Origin: Plazaster borealis
Lineage: Eukaryota; Echinodermata; Asteroidea; Forcipulatida; Labidiasteridae
DNA length: 64,000 bases
Assembly: GCA_021014325.1 (NCBI GenBank)
Contig: CM037461.1
Span: 8,275,501 to 8,339,500 of the forward strand
Direction of reading: 5' to 3'
Both the position numbers and the translations under genes were made by a program. Positions within the stretch are counted from its first letter, which is position 1. Each line of letters starts with the position of its first letter. Of the stretch, positions 57,632 to 64,000 are shown piece by piece. The notes below the pieces were generated by a model that had not been told where the DNA came from, made no database searches, and was given only the letters and a program-made list of their open reading frames with translations.

Positions 57632-60600
57632 GGGTCTGTCCACACTAATGGGGCCATTTGGTGTGACATTGGTGGTAACATTTAAACATATTTATTTCCC
57701 CGTAATTTTTGGTTTACAGTATTCTTAACCCTTCAGGAAATATGTCAATCAAGATTAAAGATAATCAACTGGTTATTTGAGGAATTACAAGGAGCTGAAA
57801 TTCTAAGATATTATGTTTGTAACATGGACAGATGAACAATATATTATGTTTGTAACATGGACAGACAAACAAGATGTCGTTTGTAACATGGACAGACATT
57901 ATTTGAAAGAGTCAACAAATGTGGTAAAATGCACCAATAAATGTATGCCATTTCTGGTGATTACAAAACTTATGGTAATAGTATTGCTAATACCGTAGGT
58001 ATATTTCTGTCAACTTTGTAACATTCACAGGGGATAGAGAATAGTAAACAAATGTTTGTAACACTTTTTTGTGGACAGAAAATTATGTTTGTAACACTTA
58101 TTTGTGGACAGAAAATTATGTTTGTAACATGTACAGACACTTTTTTTGTTTTATTTCTTTGAAAAAGATCTAACAAATGGTGGTAATGTGCACCATTAAC
58201 TATAATGTGATTTTCATTGTTAAATCTAAACATTTGGGACCCAGAAACCTTTGCTAAATTTGCAAGTAAAGGTGATGAGGTAACATTTTTTGTAACATGC
58301 GTTTATGGACAGAACAGACGCCAAGATAACATGGGCAGACATATTTTTTGCTTATTAATGAACATTTTTATTAAATGCACTTTTTAAGTAAAATATCTTG
58401 TTTGGTTAAATGACATGGGTTCAATAAAACACAAGGTAGACAGTGATTTCTCATACACCTTGAAGAATCAAGATAATGTATTGCTTTGCACCACCAGACA
58501 TAAGTAACAGTGTACAATATACATGTATATGATTTAAATTCAACTTAGCATAACCTTGGTCTCAGGTGAGATTCAGTCAGAAGCCTTTTGAAGTATCAAA
58601 CTTCCACAACACCCAGTTCTTGCTAGAAAAACCATCTTTTCAGTTTGAGTTTACAACATGAAAAGCATCACTCAAGTCTCTTGCATTCCTTGTGTTTGTT
58701 CTCATGTACTACTATTAGATCAAAGCTATTCAGTTTTTCATAAGTTCAAGCTATTTGATAGCTCTAGTAGTTCTTGTACTGGGAATGTTTAAACTTCTTT
58801 TGTGTATGATAAAAATTAGTTCGTCAATACCTTTATATATTTTGGACAAATACATTGAATATAACAATTAATTAAAATTGTAAGAAAGTGGCAGTCCATG
58901 TCCGTAGCAGATCAAGCTGGATGACTGAAGAGAGTCCCTCCACACACAGGTGAGAAGTTGCTCGAGAACAAATCGTGCAGAGCAACCTTTTTTCTAGATG
59001 TTAAATATGCATCGGGATAAAGAATATTATTTGGTTTTACCCTTACACCAATGTGTATAAGCACTGTATACTCGGTACTTTCCCTATTTCTGTGAAACAT
59101 TCTCAGGCATTTTACTTGGGTGGGATTTGAACCCAGGACCATTGCCAATTCTAGAGCAGATGTTTGCTGAATTAATTACAAACGATGCTCCTTGCATACT
59201 GAAATTGGGTGTTTGTATTGTACTGTATAATACTCTTCCTCTGAAGTTTACATCCAACATCATTTCAGTGCCAAAATGACTCATCACCACTTATCCAAAT
59301 GGATGAATTAAAAATGTTGGATTGTTCATAAATTGCCCATTTTTCAAGTTACTGGCAAATAGGAAAACACTGTGAATGACAATCAAGTAAAGAAAGCATA
59401 TTTTCTACACTAAAATGCACTTCTCATTATCAGTTCATTTCAAATAACATTTCAAAACTGACATTAACACTTCAAAGAGTTCAAATTTGAAAAACTTGAA
59501 ACAACATTTCATACAGAAATAAACAAATTCAAGGGTCATTGTCGGTGAAACGAAAAAGTCCACGTGACCCAACCAAATCCGGTGGAGATATGGTTTTGAT
59601 GACATGTTGCTGTTCATACCAAAGACAGTCTGCTGGTTCTGGCCATCGCCATTGGTTCCTTCCAGCCTTCACCATGACTGAGACTCTGTAGTCGTTATCC
59701 ACAATTTGTTCAACGACACCTGGAATGTTGAATCGTCGTATTTGACGACACACCAGTCTCCACATTTGACATCCCCTGCTTTGCTGTTGTTCAGGCCTGC
59801 CAACGAAAGAAAATATGTAAACACTTTAAAAGTAATAGTTGACCATTATTTTCAAATACTGGAGTCCTTTTAGGCTACTTGAAGGGGATGGTGTGTTGAT
59901 TGTAGGGGATAAAATTATGGAATGAAAACGTACCTGTAGCTTCATTATCACTAGGCAAGTCCACAGAGCATTGTAGGTCTTGAACAGCTGAATGAAGAGA
60001 CAAAGTTACTGCACAGGGGAAGAAAACAAATGCAAAAGTCAAATATAAAGAAGTGCCCATATTTTGATTTTAATAGTAAGAATTCTATGAAAAGAGAGAC
60101 ATTAAATGTCTGACCTTTTTCTCTTTAGACTTGTATTCAATGTAAACATACCTGTTGTTTCACTGTCATCCATGAAGTCCCCAATGTTGCTGATCAAGTC
60201 TATTCCATTTGCTTTCAGTAATGCACTTGCTGCAGTGTGGAGAAATTAACAAATTTATATACATGTATCAGTTTGTTACACTGTGTACATTTTGGAATAC
60301 TTTTGGGTCGTTCACATGGTGTTACCGCAAACCTCTCTGAGTAATACTTCCAGAGTTCAATAACACATAATAATTATTCAGTCACCTTAATTTTGAACTT
60401 GCAGATGTACTCAACAAGCATACACATACCTGCTTCTTCATCTATATCAAGTAACTCATTGGGGCTGCTTGCCAGATTCTCTTCACTCATCTGCTGCACT
60501 GCACTTGCTGCAGAATAAGGAAAATGTAAAATGTAACAAAACTTTAGAATAAACTCACTCCTCAAAATCACAGTTTGTGTAAGTTTTCTATTATTCATGA

Positions 60601-63600
60601 ATGTACATGTATTTCAATTGTTGAATACCTGCTTGTTCTGTGTTCCCTGATGTATGCGATAGTTGTTTTTGCACCCCTTTTGAAGTCTCTCCTCCATCCA
60701 CTCATTTGTGTAGAAGTAGTTCTCACATCGACCTGTGGAAGAAGGATCTTCACAGTGTGTACAGAAACAGGAGAGTCTACGGACCTTGACACGGGAAGCA
60801 CCCAGTCCAACAATGGCATGCAGTTTTCTTGTTCCTTTTAGTGTGCTCACATCTGTTCTGTCGGGTCGTTCTCGTTTAATATCCTGTTTGTTCACAAACA
60901 AGAACTTCCTTCTGGAATGTTGGCAGGTTCCATCTTCAGCAAGGCTACCCTTTGTCAACCTTCTTGTACAAAATTCATAAAAGGATTGTGCATCGCTGAT
61001 CAATACATCCTCTTCAGATTTCACTGCTCTTGTGACACAGCTCTTGACTACACCTCCTCCCCATCACACGGATTTTTGCCATGCCTGCTACCGAAAAAGT
61101 TACGTTCCACCATTTTTAAGCCAGTGTCCTTGGATGCATGTGCAATGTCCATGAATGGCAATTTGCTTTTGTACTGTGAAGCACATCCATCTGACCACTG
61201 AATAAGTCTTGAGACGTCGAGCCCCCTCACTTGCTGTAGGTACCACGTTGCTCCTTGGATAAAATGGTTAACTGCATGAGCATCATGTACAAGATTATCG
61301 CTGATTATATCAACAGCCTCTCTAACTGGATCATCACCATTTCCACAACTTTGGCACCTGTAAAATGCAACCATCGGATGGAGTGATACTTGTGTTTGCG
61401 TCCAGTGAGCACTTTGTACTTCGCGCTGTAGACTACATGTAAAGTTCTCCGAAAAATCCGTCACCAAGATGACTGTCTTTGTAGGAGGATTGCGTATGAG
61501 TGATGAGAACTGGTTTTGCTGCCATCTGGCTTGGAAGAGGTGTGCAGAGAAAGTTGAAAACTCCGTTTCGAGCTCAGCTATTAGGTCCTGGAGCGTGCTT
61601 TGTACTCTCAGGATTGATTTTTTAGGTTTGCCCTTGTAGAGTGTTGTTCCCCACTTCTGCCAACTTGTGTCCAAGTTGCCTTCCTTCTCAAGAAGTGGCT
61701 TCAGATAGTTGCTAATCTGGTGCCCTCCACAATTGTCGCATTTTCTGTCGATGCATTGTAGATGTCTATACATCAGTGAACTTTCACACATTGTCATATC
61801 AGTAGCATGATATCTGTCCCTTATCCTGCACTTTTGTTTTTTTGCTGATACAACTTTGTTGATCGCTTTTATTTTCAAGTCCACATTTTCGCAATATTCG
61901 CAAAGGCATTGGATCCACTTGGACTGACTTTGAACAACAATGTTCTTAGGACGAAGGGAGGCAAACTTTGACTTTGACAAGATGATCATTGGATTTGCTG
62001 CATGGAAGCTTTTGAAAGTTTCTTCGATAGTCCTCTGGAGGATGTGTTTTGGCTTTGATTGTCCTTTTGTCACGGTTTTCTTGTTTGGGAGCTCAGTTGA
62101 GATATCTGGCCGACTGTAGAATTCTTCAACTGCACTTTTAGTGCTTGCAGCAACAGCATCGGAGCGAGTGGTTGCAGAGTCAAGATTTCTTGTTGTGTGC
62201 ATGTACTTCTTCAAATACGTCTTTTCAAAACCTAATGACCTGCAAATCTTGCTTTTCATCCCATGCCTAGAATCTTTCAAGTTGGCTCCCAATTGCTGGA
62301 CAAAATTACGCCTTCTTTTCCGATCAGCAGTCATGCATGTACGCCTGACACAACTGACTATTTCTTTAGCTGCCTTTTCTTCATTTGCTGCTTGTAAACT
62401 GATGCCTTTTCTTTCAAGAGCCGACTTCTTTCGTGGGGTGGCTGTTGTGATTAACGCCTCTACAACTGTGGCATACTTATCGGATGATTTCGGTAGTTTT
62501 GGCTTGCACCTCGACAATGCTTTTCTTTTGGCTGCGGGTGAACAGAATGGCCCAGATAAAGTGGTTGGCTCCAATACTGGTGGCTGCTGCATCTTCATGG
62601 CTATTTGATCTCCCCTTATTACTTGCTTTGCAGATCTATCCTTTTCTCTAATTCTTCTCTTCTTTTGACTGGACATCTTGCTTCTCTGTTCTTGTTTCTT
62701 CAGTTTCCAGTATTCTCTTTGTTGTATTTGTTTTTCTCTCTTTGTAAGTGCTTTTCCCCTTGTCTGTGGGCAACTATAGCTGGCATTCTGCTGTTTTGCC
62801 ACTCCTACTGCCATAGTTGCTTGCTTTTTCCTTTCTCTTGCCTTCCTCATTCTCTCTTTTGACTTTGAATTGTATGCAGCTCTTTTCTCATCAGACATAC
62901 TTTTCCTGAAGTTTCTCAGCCGTAATGATTCCTTTGCTCGAAACTCATCATATTCTTCTGGTCTACCCTGCTTCATGCGTTGAAGATAAAGATGAACAGC
63001 CTTTTTATTTGCAGCAGCCTTTTCTGCTCGTTTATCCCCATGACACTTATTGCTCTGTTTAAATTTCATCTTCGAACCTACAGAGAACAAACCAAAAACT
63101 ACAATAAATTGACCAAGTGCAGTTATATGATTGAGGTGGAACCCCCCCCCCCCCCAAAAAAGTGAACACCTTTGTGGTGTATACATTGCTAAGTGACAAT
63201 ACAAAGTTAGCAAAGCTTTCACAAAAACGTTCAAAAGGGGAAAACAAGTTTAAAACCCATAGAGCCTGCAAGGGGACAGAAAATTTAAACTTATTGTACG
63301 CACAATGTAATTATATCGTGCACAAGATTTAATTTAAATACTGTGCGCACGATTTCCCACCTTATCACAAATTAAATGGTGTGCAAGATGTAATTAATCG
63401 TGCCCACAATATTAATTTATATTTTTCTATGTCCCTTTACAGGCTTGAAAAAAAAAATGACGTGGAATAGACACACGTTTATTTTCAAACTACGTGATGA
63501 CATTCATGAGAATTTCCCAAAACATTCTCCAATGAAATTATACCTTTTAATTTTATCAGTAAAATTTCAAAACTCCTGAAAGTGAAAAAAAACCCAGATT

Positions 63601-64000
63601 GTCTGACTGTACCAAATTAATTATGCTTACCCTTAAAAAAAATATTTTTTTTAAATTTAAAAAAAAAAATATTTTTTTTACTTGAGTCATCCAATTCCAA
63701 ATTCCCTCCCAAAAATGTACTTTTGGCAAAAACATTCCTGCTTTCAATCTAGGTGTGCATGTGGGTTAAGCGTTGGGATGTGGGTTAGCATTGGGATTTT
63801 ATAATTTATATTTTAATGGTAGGTCACGGTGGTTGTTGTTGATGATACGGAAAAAGGCCTAGCGTTCTGTGGTTTCCCCTAACCCAGTTGTGATATTATG
63901 TATGTTTTCCCCTTATGCAGTTGTGATATGGATTTTACGAACGGCGTCTTTAGATTTCTGTCCCAGTTGCGAACAAGTTTTGCGGCCTGGTACACCGTTT
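57632..64000 (-). mobile_element. Sola-like transposon, right copy (truncated by window end)
   Basis: Inverted copy of 17466-23854. The terminus GGGTCTGTCCACACTAATGG is at 57632-57651, the subterminal GTTTGTAACATGGACAG array at about 57808-58330, the SINE at 59006-59165, gene A at 59529-63069 and one partial 127-bp subterminal repeat at the window end. The distal terminus would lie about 1.25 kb beyond the window. Because the copy is inserted at the same SAMD3-like site, it was duplicated with its flank rather than transposed independently. Confidence 0.85.
59529..63069 (-). pseudogene. Gene A transposase, right copy, frameshifted in catalytic motif
   Basis: Inverted copy of gene A; ATG at 63069. 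Exon 1 is open to 61048, then one missing G in a G-run (GGGGAGGAGG instead of GGGGAGGGAGG) shifts frame inside the CDGEGG motif. The frame resumes at 61024-60614, where one A fewer in an A-run shifts it again near 60680. I noted four amino-acid differences from the left copy across the shared frame (such as TTAT/TTAS, KCDN/KCDD). The third exon keeps a proper CAG acceptor here, unlike the left arm. The last exon (to 59529) lacks the 19-bp duplication, and its RWPEPADCLWYEQ segment is open. Confidence 0.75.

Overview
This window is AT-rich, intron-bearing eukaryotic DNA made almost entirely of transposable elements. It holds a nested Ty3/gypsy LTR element and an L2-clade LINE, several cut-and-paste DNA transposons, tRNA-derived SINE copies, hairpin MITEs and tandem repeats. 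The mix (L2 with an N-terminal 2A-like motif, ISL2EU with a YqaJ protein, Harbinger, SAMD3-like repeat genes) suggests an aquatic invertebrate animal, possibly a deuterostome such as an echinoderm. The species cannot be fixed from sequence alone. I see no convincing single-copy host gene.

Region 1 (1-16.2 kb). Repeats and a foldback element are followed by a decayed gypsy provirus (LTRs 3023-3596 and 12371-12993). It has gag, a mutated protease, no reverse transcriptase, and an integrase with two stops. An L2 LINE (about 4755-8522) is nested in it with a 7-bp target duplication. The whole provirus is bracketed by a 289-bp direct duplication. Then come a 225-bp tandem repeat, a SINE, and a decayed SAMD3-like gene fragment on the minus strand.

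Region 2 (16.2-23.9 kb). A complete 7.65-kb DNA transposon has 20-bp perfect terminal inverted repeats, a 4-bp target duplication (TTCT), oppositely oriented subterminal motifs, and one multi-exon transposase gene ('gene A', Sola-like). It is inserted inside the SAMD3-like gene: coding sequence resumes in frame on the far side.

Region 3 (23.9-37.0 kb). The rest of the SAMD3-like gene, a second fragment of repeat-gene type, head-to-head Harbinger remnants and two hairpin MITEs come first. Next is 'gene C', a transposase-like protein preceded by a hydrophobic leader and a canonical 2A motif. Last is 'gene D', a paralogue of gene A. The sequence stops at a gap of exactly 500 N (37001-37500).

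Region 4 (37.5-44.3 kb). An ISL2EU-type element has an intact DDE transposase ORF (plus) convergent with a spliced SAP-SWIM-YqaJ nuclease gene (minus) that carries only two nonsense codons.

Region 5 (44.4-64.0 kb). This is a near-identical inverted copy of 17.46-37.0 kb; a left coordinate plus its right coordinate is about 81,430-81,487 throughout. The copies break different genes: gene A has its long exon open only in the left arm, and gene C has its leader-2A region open only in the right arm. The pattern (arm ends exactly at a 500-N gap, low divergence, many homopolymer indels) fits two allelic contigs joined in opposite orientation at least as well as a true giant palindrome.
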